From assembly GCA_000708835.1 (NCBI GenBank), contig DF236961.1, positions 62,001 through 126,000 on the forward strand: a stretch of DNA of 64,000 nucleotides, given 5' to 3'. The position numbers and the translations under genes are program-made. Shown piece by piece: positions 21,957 to 33,400 of the stretch. The DNA comes from Klebsormidium nitens (taxonomy: Eukaryota; Streptophyta; Klebsormidiophyceae; Klebsormidiales; Klebsormidiaceae). The first letter of the stretch is position 1; the number at the start of each line of letters is the position of its first letter. The notes under the pieces were generated by a model. The model was not told where the DNA came from. It did no database searches and was given only the letters and a program-made list of their open reading frames with translations.

Positions 21957-24900
21957 TACATCGAATCTATCCAGTATCTATCATTATCTTCATTCTTTTA
22001 AGCTCGTGAGTGGCCTTGTACATAGGATACAGCTGACATCTGAGAGATTGCTTTTTGATTCGACCGGTGGGTCAAATTTTTGTTGCCCTTTCGACATGCC
22101 GACTTCGTGCAATTGTTGTAAGTGTTAGGAACGGATTGTGCACTCGACCGTAAAACCAAACCAGTTTGTTGTGATTGCGGCACGTGCCACAGCTTGCGTG
22201 GCCATGCGGCAGGCATGGCCAGGCTGACTTTTTGCACTCTTGATCAATAGCAGGATCCCGGCTGCACTGGCTTTCTCAATGCTGACTAAGTCCGTTCAGC
22301 ATGAGTTGCGAATGGTTGCAGGGCAACCATGAACTTATTGGCATGCTAGAGGGCCCACGTGCACCCTAGAGACACCGGCACGAGTGACCGCTTGATTCAT
22401 CTGCTTATAAAGTGTGATTGCATGTGGGTTTGAACCTGTATATGAGAGGCCCCGGCAAGTGCATGTGTTCAATTACACAAATCACGAACTAGTGATTGTT
22501 ATCTTGCTAGCTCCGAACCTTATCTGCACAACATGTCGCCGCTGAGACCTTCCGTAGCTGTGACCATAAAGCTTCTTTGGCGGCCAGCCATCCGGTCCAA
22601 TCGACGTCAGGCTTTGTGCGTCAGATCTCCAGCCTTCATGGGGTTGTCAAGGCCGCCCAAGAGCTAGTTCATGCATGCCGTCTCAGCGCCTGTATTCCTG
22701 ACGGTCGCGAGATTGATGCTTGAGAATCCTCTAAAATCCCTCGGCCAATCTTCCCACTGCCCCTGGTAATATCCCGGCTGAAGCGTCGATATTCAAGGCA
22801 CGTCTAGCTTTTTGAAAAGTCCACGGTCTTATTGACCAACGAGGTTCTTGAATGGTGCGCGAGGACTTCAAGGTACGGAAACAAGCATCTTTTCATCTGT
22901 ATCAGAAGCCTCCACGATTTCTACACCCGAAGAGACTCTGAAGCCAGCGCTCACAAGAACCGAATTCAATGTTGTGGAGGTCTCATTATTCGGAACACGC
23001 TGCTATATAAGTGTTGGAAATTAGTGAACGAAGTGCACTTTCGACGGCCAGCTTATCAAAAACCGATCATGTCTCGACACAACCCACTGGCTCAGGATCT
23101 ACAAGTATCTTTCGAGATCTTGCTGACGCACGCAGCATGCACGAGTTCGACGAAGACACTCGTGACTCGTGCCGCCACACAGATCTTTAGGCCACGTAGA
23201 TCGTCCAGATTACTGGGTTTAACGTCTGAAGAATACATTGCCGATGGACATACGATAAGGCTTGTGTAGTTGTGCTGTTTTACCTTCCTTCAACCCAACT
23301 GCCCTGACGGATTGACCCCGACGCACCGTCTTCTGCCAGTATGGACTTGCAAGGTACTTTCGACCTTCGGCTTCGTGAAACAGAGCCTTTGCGCAGGAGC
23401 ATAAGAGGCCGCTCCGGCCCGGTTTCAGGTCTCACAGAAGATGCACGGACCACTACAGCTCCGAGAAGCATGCTCACCTGAAGCTCAGGACGGGAAGATC
23501 GAAAAGCATATGGACCCAGCTCCCAACCTAAACGAGCAAGAAGGGAGATCAAACAACGGAGTTGAGCATCCTCAATTGTCTTCAATCCCAGAAAGATCGC
23601 CCGATGAAACTCCTTCACCAGCACGGGGGCGCCACGCGCTGTACGACGCGAGAAAAACAGAGGAGGCATATGGATCTACGTCGGGCGAAGACCAAGACGC
23701 TCCATTTGGTTGCGCGGGCCTGCTCAGGTCCCCGCTTAGGTCTCTCAGACGGCGCGTAAGAGGAACTTTCCGCTCACGGACGAAGTATCCAGAAACGGCC
23801 TGCGGGTTGGAGAACTGTAAGACGTGCGGACGCAGGAGCAGGCACGTGGCGCTCATTCCCTAGGAGAGAAAATCTGGAGTTCAAGAGAACAGAGTTAAAC
23901 AGAACGTTTCCATTGAGGTAGGACGCGTTTCTCTCCCCTGCGGCCTGCTGCATCGTGCGCAGCTTAGCAGTGTCCAGACGATTGATCTCCCGACGCGCAC
24001 TAACAACGTTATCGCAGAGAGTATCGAGGTTTTCCCAAGGAAGTTTCTCCTAAGTCGCATGCGGACGCCTGACCAGCCAATGAGTCGGAATTCTTTGACA
24101 AGGTTCTGCTCACATAGTTTTCCGAATGCGCGTGTGGGCACTTGTTTGCTTCGAAAGATATGCGTCTCGAATGCAATGAAGATTGTCAGTCTGCCATGCT
24201 TTGGGAGTAGTCTGAAATACAGCGTTCCTCAAGTAAGAGGCACGAAGTGCGCTGCTTCCTTGCAATTTGAGGTCGTCTTCTCGGAACCGCTGTTCGGCCG
24301 TTTTCTCCAGCACAAAATCACGGAGCTTCAGTTGTATACCGTTCCGCTTCGCACTTTATCCCTTACCACTTTCTCCGTCATAAACCCTGGATGTCAATTT
24401 TGCCGAGGGCCAACCTGTTGACCATCAATAAGGCTTTGCTTGTACACTGCTTCGGTGGCCGCGGATCCTACGTCTTGCGTAGCTTTGTTGCGAGAATCAG
24501 AAAAGTATTCTATGCCGAGATTAATTTTTGCTTGAAAGTTCTACGATTGCAAGAGGTTTGAAAGCTGGTCCCGCAGAAAGAACACTTACCCGACTCAACA
24601 CCGCGAAGTTGCAAAAGAAGTCAGAAGAAAAGTGAGCAGCTGCTTTACGGACCTCTCAAGATCACGGACGGTTGAGGCACGTGGGCTTTTACCACCTCTC
24701 TGCACGTCAGCGGCCCCTTTCAATGATTGTCATTCTGATTTCAAGCGTCCTGCTGATGCGCGTGTCATTTTGCTAATCACAATTGTTGATTCTAACCCTG
24801 CAGATTGAAAACGTCCGACAGAGGTGCTAAGGACCCTTTTGGTGATCATTGGAGATGGAGCCGTATGTCACTCGCTTGCCCAGGTTTACGGCGCATTGCA

Positions 24901-26142
24901 GCAGGTGACCTTCCAGCTGAAGCTATCTTGAAGTGCTCTTCGCAATGAGCACTTTTCCAATCAGTCCTTGGTGGGCTGTTTCTTCATAGAGTCTCGTCCA
25001 CGCGCGTCTTGGCCCAAAACCAAAACTGCAGGCTTGCATCAGCTGCACCCATGAAGAAAAGGTCCCCCATCATTTGCGCATTGCAGACTTTGGATGTCGC
25101 GTTCTTATAGCTAAGCTTGGTTATACATTGAGAGTCTTCTAGATACGAGCTCCTGTGTAAGCAGGTCTGATACGATGGGCCCCTGTACAAACGTTTCAGC
25201 TTCCAAAAAGAAAATTTCAGCCGTCTCGTTTCGATTGACACTCGTATCTTTTATGTTCCTTGCAGCAAAATCTTGAGAATATCTTGAGACCCTGGCGCCG
25301 CCGGCTGAACGATTCCTGTCATCGTCTTGGTAATTCGGGCCTCGTCACTTTTATTTTCTCACACGCTCTGTTTACGAGGCCTGTGGAGGTACATAAGGAA
25401 ACAAAGAGCCTCGAGTTCCAATTGGATTGCAGCATACAACCATCAAACCGTGCAGATCTCTTGAACCCAGATACGCGCCTGGCCTGCATACTGTTAGGGA
25501 TGTTGCGTCATGTTGGTTGCAGCCTACGGGCGCAATGTATGCACATGCGCCAGCGTTACCAACGCGCAGGCACATGCACGATTGGATAACTAATCTATCC
25601 AATTTGATTGTACGTAGCCGGTCATTGACCCCGTGACGTGCTCCAAGGTCACGAAGACAATGCAGACACGGAATGCTAGTAGGTGCGCCCTTGAAATAGG
25701 AGTGCGGCCGCAGCTACGTACTGTGCAGCGTATATAGCATGTGCAGGCATGTCAGAGTGCGGCCGGACACGTATAGGGTCATGTATGAAGCATGATACGT
25801 ACAACATGTGACCAAGTTGCATACGATTGCAGTAAAACGAAACGCCACGATACTAGTTGAGCACAGCTCCACAAGCAATCGTAAGCGAACATGAAGAGGC
25901 AGGCCCGCGGGCCTGTACCAGCGATCAGAAAGCTACGCACTAGCTGGCCAAGCTTGTGCATGCTGGTACTATTCTGAACCCGAATATCTTGGTTCGTGCT
26001 CGTCATATCTTGAACAGGCAGTGTCCATTCATGCTCCTGCGCGCTACAACAGCTAATACAGGGCTGCAGAAAAGGCAAAGTGCTCAAGAGTTACCATGAT
26101 GGAAGTACAGAGCGGACAATCCTCAGCTCAAATAAATGATTC
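21957..26142. other. Long gap between convergent AE7 and NTH1; no gene recognised
   Basis: 4.2 kb, the longest stretch without a supported gene. Open frames are short, and none gave a recognisable domain apart from one weak Cys-rich end listed separately at 23441. I found no long terminal repeats or convincing reverse transcriptase motif. It may hold extended 3' untranslated regions, a non-coding RNA or decayed mobile DNA. Confidence 0.4.
23441..23863 (+). other. Weak open frame with a Cys-rich C-terminal tail
   Basis: 140 codons from ATG, hydrophilic. The end reads ACGLENCKTCGRRSRH, preceded by an Arg-rich stretch. The C-x5-C-x2-C spacing loosely resembles the tail next to GIY-YIG segments in some LINE-type retroelement proteins, so it could be a relic. 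There is no other family match and no neighbouring exon I can join. It may be a chance frame. Confidence 0.12.
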
Positions 26143-29100
26143 TCAAGTCCTTTCTGCTCGAGAAACAACAATGGACATGTTTGCCCCCACGGCCTCCTCA
26201 ACGGCTTCCGTCTTCGGTGTACGCACAATGCCTTGATTCGAACCTAGTTTTCTATGGAATTGCGGAGAGCTCGCTCCCTCCTTGAAGGCGGCAGGGCACA
26301 GCTCGTTTGCGAGACACTCTCCGCACTTGGGCCGCAAAGGGGTGCAGATGGTCTGTCCGAACCCAACCTAGACGGCAAGGGAAGGCGGGTTGGCAAGGAA
26401 AGGCGGGTTACATCGTTCGATATCCACTTCCGAGTTTGGGTCAAACGGAGCACTGAGGAGTCCCTCGGAGCAGAGGACTCGGAGCCAGAAAGCTGAGACG
26501 GAGCTCTTCACATGCAAATGTCCTTCGAAGTACAGTCTCTCCACAGCCCTGTGGACGCACGAGTTCGATACTCGCCAGCTGCTAACCCACATCCGAGCAA
26601 CTTCAGGGTGGCTACAGTCGCAACCAACACGCCTGATAGGAAGTCGGGAGTCGAGACAGTGCGGATGCTTCTGCAACTCTGTTCCGCTGACGAGGTGGCA
26701 GACCACAAACATCAAAAGTAACTCACGAGGAGCGGGTTGATGGAGATCCACTCGTCCCGTGGGAGCCACGCTTCCAGCGCTGCCCGCGTGTCTTCCGCGT
26801 CTTTCGTCAACTGCAAGCGACGGGCTCGTAATAAGGGGAAAGACCTCAGCTTTTGCAACCTGACAGAGGTTTCCACCGCCTCTTTCGTCGACTGCAAGCG
26901 ACGGGCTCGTAATGAGGAAACACTTCAAGATTTGAACACCTGACACAGGTTTTCAGAAGCCTGAGAAGTCTGAGCAAACGGCCGATACTTCGACGTAAAG
27001 GCGTCCCAACTGTTGGAGAAGAGTCGGGTCCTGTCGGCTTTTTCTCACTGAGGCGGAAGAACGATAACCTCTAATTCTTCGGAGTCGGAGCGGTGGCCGG
27101 ACAGCGGACCGAGCTGCCGAACCGCAGCTCTACACATGCGTCTTTTCGAGTCCGTATACAACCGGACTACCTTAGATGAAGTAACGAGTTAGCAAGAGTG
27201 CAAACTTTCACTTAAGACTCACCACGTGCGCTGCCCCGCGCTCCCCTCTTGACACCCACTGCAACCGGTTGCTGATCCTATGTACATGCGTATCAACGCA
27301 GATGCCCTCCGTTTGGCCCCAGGCGACATTCATGATGAGATGCGCCATCTTAGGGCCGAGCCCCGGTAGGGCCATCAGTTCTTGAGCGGTAGAGGGGATG
27401 TCCCCGCCGAAATCTCGTCGGAGGATCTCGACGAGCGCTTTTAGGTAGCCGGCCTTCCGGGAGTGGAAGCCCACCTGCGGATGAAGTCAAAACCAATTGA
27501 CGTATTATTTGAGATGGTTGTGAAAAGGCAGAAGGAGCGTCTTCGATGTGTCAGGTACGCTCATCATCAGACTCCCCTGCAAATCAAGCCGCAACAAGGT
27601 ACGGAAGTCCCGATGTATTCTGTAAGATCATTTCGAGGAACTAGACGGGTGGGCTTCGATATCAGGTCCGCTCAACTTGGATCCCCTGACTGCAGATCCA
27701 ATTCAACACGGCATAGAGGTCCCTCGATACATTCTTAAACACCCACCGGGTATATTAGTCGCTGGACTTCTTCTTGTGTGGCGCCAAGCACCCCTTCCAG
27801 CGTGAGCAGCCCCGCTGCACTCAGGCGCTGGACCGCTCCGTGAGTGACCTCGTCCTTGGTCTGGCTGGACAAAAGGGCCGCCACTAGAACTGCAAAGCGG
27901 CGCTCCTGCGAATACCAAGGGCGAGGAGACATTGTAGCAGCAGACGAAGAGAACGGCTGAGAACCAAACGCGGAGAGTGGCTTTGGTCGAACGCTGGCAC
28001 TCGAGACATCTTGTGTATTGGCTTACGGCAGGCTTTCTAACGGGAATACCGAGGTTTTTGTTTGAGGACCTTCTTTTGGACATCCCTGTTATATCAAAGC
28101 CAAAAATATGGAGCGGGCATGGTTGACGATCAAAACGAATGAGAGCCGCTCGGGCCGTGGCCCGATTATCGGCCAGTAAAGAATAGAGGAAAAGGTCGAG
28201 CCCGGCCAGCTTTTCTACGGGAGAGTGGACGAATCTATCTCAAAGTTCTAGGCCACGCATGGTTTCTCTAGAAAGCTTGCAAAAAGCACGGAAAATAGGT
28301 CCAAGTGAGGCAAGTCCTGGGAAGTTCAGGTGACGAACCAACCCTGGAAAATACGACACGAATGGAGAGGATCACAGCTCACAGTTGTGTGGAGAACAAA
28401 GAGCAAATCAATGACACACTGTATCTCTGACAATCGACCAGGAAGTGTACAGGAGAGTACGAGTGGTTAGGAGAGCGCACGACTCACTCGGGGGGGCACA
28501 TCAAGGCCAACTCGCTCCGCTCCGCAGGAGTCTACCGGAGCGTCCCTGCCTTTGCGCATCTCCTTTATCAACTCAAGGACTTCGAGCCAGCGCATGGGTG
28601 GGGCTGCAAAGAGAGCTAACATCAGGATCGTTCCAGCAGAAAAGACAATCATCACCAGGACAACAGATGTTGTTTCCAACCAGTGGTAGGCAAGATTTCC
28701 AGATTGACAGCCAAGCTTGTGTTTGCATCGATGAACTTGCTTCCTACACCCGCAGGAGACTTGCCAGGAGTTGCTGGTCAAGAAGCTAAACTTTCCACCT
28801 GCTCTTCAGGCTGCCACGTACACTTTGTAGTGATCCTGCTAGAACACATTTTGACTTCAAGCATTGTTTCCACACAAGACTAATGGTACTCTTGGGCACC
28901 AGTAAGAGTGTAACTCACCGGGGTCATATACAAGAGCTTCCTTCTTCTTTCGCACCCTCTTAACCGCAACTGCATCCACTTTCTCCGCAGCATCAGATGC
29001 GTCGGCCAATGCCACCAGCTGACTTCCAATGTGGTGTTCTTCAAACTCGATCTTGACAGACTTCCGGCGCTTCCGTGGTTTCGAGGGCTCTCTGGTGGCT

Positions 29101-29861
29101 GCAAGAAGAAATTGAAGTCAGATGGCACATGATTTGCCCTCTTCGTGAGGGAAACTATCTAAGTTAAAGACACGTTGATGCCTTATTCCCCCACCCTCCT
29201 TCCTGCCTGGCAGAGAGAGGTTTTGCCCACATCGGAGGTGTGTTTATTTCCACAGCAGTGCCTTCTTTGCACACCACTGAAAGGGGTTTCACTTCAAGGG
29301 CTCAGAGCTTCGTCTGCCTCACAGTGCGGCTGATCAGAGCTTCTAGAAAAGAGCGCCCATGAAGTCTGAATGTCCAAAGCCTGGGCAGCTGAACTTGCAG
29401 TGCATTGAATGCAGCCTATCTATGGCATGCTTACCTGCGGCAAGTGTCTGATCTTTGCTGTCTGAGTGATCCATGGCTTGCGTAGTCAACCGCACACTCT
29501 CCTCTTGTAAGGATAACACCGTTTCGTTCTTCTTTCCTGCAGTGACTGCGACCGATGAAGTCGCCCTCAGCGAGGCCTTTGTAACAGCCCGGCTTTGCCC
29601 AGGTGCTTTCAACTGATGAGCCAAAGACCTCTTCACAGCAGACTTGCCTAATCGGTCCAACGCCTGTCCCATTGCCTTTGGCTGAGATGGTTCCTTGTTG
29701 CCAACTTGACTTTTGACGGAGTGCAATGCCCTGGAAATCGAGGTGCCATCGTTGAGAGGAACTTTCGCCAGCTTGTCGTCGAGAGAGCTCAGCGCTGCGC
29801 TCAAGCGCCGAGCTGCAGCGCGGGTCATGGCGCGTTCACATGCCATATCTGGAGTTTGCAT
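26143..29861 (-). CDS. NTH1: Endonuclease III homologue (bifunctional DNA glycosylase/AP lyase, NTH1)
   Basis: Seven exons in transcript order: 29861-29435, 29098-28919, 28603-28488, 27905-27747, 27474-27223, 26810-26727, 26367-26143; 480 residues. The catalytic core starts near 220 ([20 protein letters not shown], then [20 protein letters not shown]). It contains the helix-hairpin-helix [12 protein letters not shown] with the catalytic Lys and VDTHVHR with the catalytic Asp. The [4Fe-4S] ligands [17 protein letters not shown] have the C-x6-C-x2-C-x5-C spacing. It excises oxidised pyrimidines and nicks the AP site. The ~200-residue N-terminus is basic, Ala/Arg/Ser-rich ([16 protein letters not shown] near the start) and fits plastid or mitochondrial targeting, as for plant NTH1. 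The start is the first ATG in the exon-1 frame; upstream codons contain no other ATG. Introns 4, 5 and 6 carry tandem duplications. Confidence 0.94.
26374..26409 (-). repeat. Duplicated polypyrimidine tract before NTH1 exon 7
   Basis: Two direct 18-bp units (26374-26391 and 26392-26409) differ at one base. On the coding strand each reads AACCCGCC followed by TTYCCTTGCC. They sit a few bases upstream of the exon 7 acceptor CGTCTAG, so the pyrimidine tract of this acceptor has been doubled. Confidence 0.75.
26797..26958 (-). repeat. 81-bp tandem duplication of the NTH1 exon-6 acceptor region
   Basis: Bases 26797-26877 and 26878-26958 are diverged tandem copies. On the coding strand each has CGCTTGCAG followed by an exon-like head: LTKDAEDTR in the real exon (from 26810) and STKEAVETS in the upstream copy (from 26891). 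The frame is open from the upstream acceptor into exon 6, so its use would add 27 codons without a stop. Confidence 0.78.
27551..27735. repeat. Diverged ~72-bp direct repeat in NTH1 intron 4
   Basis: 27551-27621 and 27662-27735 share TCAGGTMCGCTCA at the start, CCCCTG in the middle and GTCCC-GAT-ATTCT at the end, spaced about 111 bp apart. Both lie between exon 5 (ending upward at 27474) and exon 4 (starting at 27747). Confidence 0.55.
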
Positions 29862-30411
29862 TGGTGGAAAGCACCTTTCAACCCCCAATGCTGTTCTTCA
29901 GCACCATCAAAAGCAGAGATTGCGGAGATAATCTCTGTTTCAACTTTTTGTTAGTGGACCACTGCTCTAGACTCTGAGTCAGAGCCTGGCTTCTGAAGAC
30001 ATGGCCCTGCAGCCACTCAGGATGGGTCGAGTGCATTGAGTTTGTAAATTATTCCAAGAAGATATTCTCAATAAAGTAACCCATCTATACGCGTATTTTG
30101 AATTCCTCGAACATGGTAACTCTAGGCCTATATCCAGGAATGCAAAGATGCAAAAGAACCTAAAATCCACATGGACACTCTGGGACAGTCTCCTGTTATG
30201 GGACAGAAGTTGCGCGATCGGATTATATAGAAGGCTGAATGTCACGAGTCACTCACGACCTAATTCAGTAAACACATGCATTCTCAAGTGGAGGCAGAAG
30301 ACGGCGCCAATGGCGGCAAAGTGACGCTGAATGTATCAGACGGAGCTGCAGTAGGCACAGTGTCACCCCACTGACAGAATTTCGCCACTGAGGTCAGCCA
30401 GGGTCTATAAG
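29862..30411. promoter_or_regulatory. Shared upstream region of NTH1 (-) and NOT3 (+)
   Basis: 550 bp between divergent start codons, presumably a bidirectional promoter with two 5' leaders. I see no distinctive motif. Confidence 0.5.
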
Positions 30412-33400
30412 ATGGGGGCATCTAGGAAACTGCAGGCGGAGATTGACCGAGTGCTGAAGAAAGTGCAAGAAGGGATTGAGATATTCGATAACATCTGGGA
30501 GAAGGTAAGGCCTTACCCATCATTGATTTTGTTTGCAACAATGACGCGCACGTTGATGTTGAAGTTCTTCATAGAATGGGAACCTTACACCACCATATCT
30601 AGTAGAATGTATGCACAGGGTCTTCGTTGGTGATGCTTTCTGCCAAAAATCGTCACTCTCCTGCTTGGTTCGGCTTTCAAGCATCTTCTAGTAGATGCAA
30701 ATCCGTCAGTCTGAAAGCAGTCTGAAGAAACTACAAACCAGAAATCTTAGTGAACAGGACAGTTTGTGTTGTCATCTGATTCTCCGCAGAATGGCAGGAG
30801 CTTCTGCCGTAGCTTTTGTCGGATACAAGTACTTGAGTGTCTGTTGTTTCGGTTGCTTGCGCTACATTGAGCACACATGCACGCTTGGGACCTCTTTTGG
30901 CCAAGCTCAACAGGAGTTCCGCGCTTTGGAAAGTAAGCGCTAGAGGTCAATAAGGTGGCGCTGAGGGAGCTTGGCTTCTTCTGCAGCTGTACAATGGCGC
31001 TTACGATCCGGAGAATGTAAATCAGAAGGAGAAGTTCGAGGCGGATCTCAAGAAGGAAATCAAGAAGCTGCAGCGATACCGCGACCAGATTAAGACATGG
31101 GCGCAGAGCAGTGAAGTGAAAGATAAAAAGGTGGAGTACCCTTGCTGCAACCAAGTTGGCCATCTTCCTCCGTCTTTGTGCAAAGCTCCTTAGCTAGTGT
31201 GGCCCCATTCTTTATGGATAATGATCGATTCCTCGTTGGTGTTTTCTGAGCCCTGCAGAGAATTGTTGCATCAATCGGCACTTGTCTTTTAATGTATCTC
31301 ATTGGAGCATCTTTTCATACTCGACAAAGATTTAACAATTCACTTCATCAGCAGTTGGACAATTAATGATGTTGTTTTACACCTTTTAACAGCCTTTACA
31401 AGATGCGCGGAAAGCGGTCGAACGAGAAATGGAACGGTTCAAGATATGTGAACGCGAAACAAAGACCAAGGCCTTTTCACAAGAGGGCCTGGGGAAGCAA
31501 CCGAGAACAGTGAGTGGTTCTTGCTGTCATTGCGCAAGCTGAAGTTACAGCGGTTGGTTCTCTTTATCCGTATGGTGTAGAAGAGGTGCTCCAAGATCTG
31601 CAATAGTCTCCCTGTTGAGGGGCCGCCATGTGTCAGAATCAGATCTTGAGGATTTGTGCAAAGTTGCGGTCACCATTTTAAGAAAGTTTCAAAACGGGAA
31701 TTGCTCATGTGTGGTCTATGAGAAGCACTCTTGAACCCGATTTGTCTCTGCAGGATCCAAAAGAAAAGGCAAAGGCGGAGACAAGGGACTGGATCAACAC
31801 AGCGGTAAGCCCCATATCCGTTACTTTTGAAGACTTCCTTTGGTTCGTCCAAATCTGAAGTTGCCACCCACTCTTTGCAGAGTCAATCTGCAATTAAATC
31901 GACTCTGTAAAGTAGCGTGTTTCAGTTCTGATTTCTACCAAGACAAGAAGCTGCAGCATGCTTGGATTGCACAGCTTTGGTTTTCAATTGAACATACCGA
32001 TGTGTCAAAGCGCTTCGCAGAGGCTTTTTGTTCTTTAGAAATGTAGCCGTTTCCCAATACATTGCACATTCTGTCTCAACTTTCCTTTTCAGGTCACCAA
32101 CCTCGAGACGCAAGTGGACACGTTTGAAAGCGAGCTGGAAAATTTGACGACCAAGAAGGGGAAGCAAAAGCCGCCACGAATGTCACATCTGGAAGAGTCC
32201 ATCGAGCGAAACAAGGCACACGTCATCAAGCTGGAGCAGGTAGCCTGCGCCTGCGCTTAATGTTGACTCGTTTTCGAGCATGTGCTAGCTGCTTGCGTTG
32301 CTTGTCCTTTTCAGAGATTGCTGCCACGGTATTGTGAACAAAGAACACCCGTAGTTCGACCACCCTCTTGTCGAAACCACTTCTTGCTAGGTGAAGGCCA
32401 CGAGGCCCATCCCACATCCATGCTACAAGTTGTTCTTATGTTTGTACAGATCCTGAGACTGCTCGACAATGAGGAGCTGAGTCCCGAGGAGGTGAACGAT
32501 GTGAAAGATCTGGTGGAGGATTACTTGGAGCGGAACCAGGACGACTTTGACGAGTTCTCGGATGTTGATGACATGTACGAAGCCCTGGGTACGTTCCATC
32601 CCCTTCTGCATGCTATAAGGCTTGAAATGCTGTCCCCTTATATCACTCTTAACGTCCCTGCTTGCGAGCTACTTCCTTTCTTGATCCCTCCTGTTTTCCT
32701 TAGTCGCAGTCTAACCCCAAGGTGGGAGTGGATCGGAGGAGGCTGATCCCGGAGTTTATAATCCGCCGAAAAAGTATGGAGCCGGTCCGAGACATTTACT
32801 TGTTTCTAAGTCACAGCCATTGAACATTCGCAATTTGTTTACGGCACACTCACCTCGGTCTGTCTTTGTTCTCCTGCTTCTGTGAAGATTTTCTCGTCGA
32901 ACGACGTTCGTGCTCCTGCTAAAGACACATTCGAACGACGTCAATCTTTAATCACAGGCCTGGAGAAACTAGAGATGGCGGACAACATGGACGCGATCCC
33001 CGCGGTGGCGCCGGCAGTCCTGCTCAAGGAGAAGGGCGTGAAGCCTCCCCTGCCGCCTCCCCCCGCGGCGCAGCAAGCGGCGGCAGAGAGAGCCGCAGCG
33101 GAGAGGGCCGCTGCTGCCGCTGCTGCGACTACCACCAAGGACAGACCAGGCGAGTTGCGGTGCTCGATTCTGTTTCGTACATCGAACTTTGAGCAAGTGT
33201 TAGTGCAAGACGGAACGGGTCCAAATAAGCATGCGTGATCCGCAGCAGTGAGTCTGTGCGAATCGCATATTGCAATCGTCGACCTCATGGGGGCAATAGC
33301 GCTTGGGTTCAGATACTGGCCTTGTTAGCAATTGGACGTAGGTAACGACCAAGTAGCAGTTGACTTCAGTTGGTGTGTGTTTTTGCCAGAAGCTTAGGCA

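Noticed and set aside
22832-23269. 145-codon plus-strand frame as a gene
   Set aside because: No recognisable domain, no neighbouring exons, and composition like the surrounding intergenic DNA.
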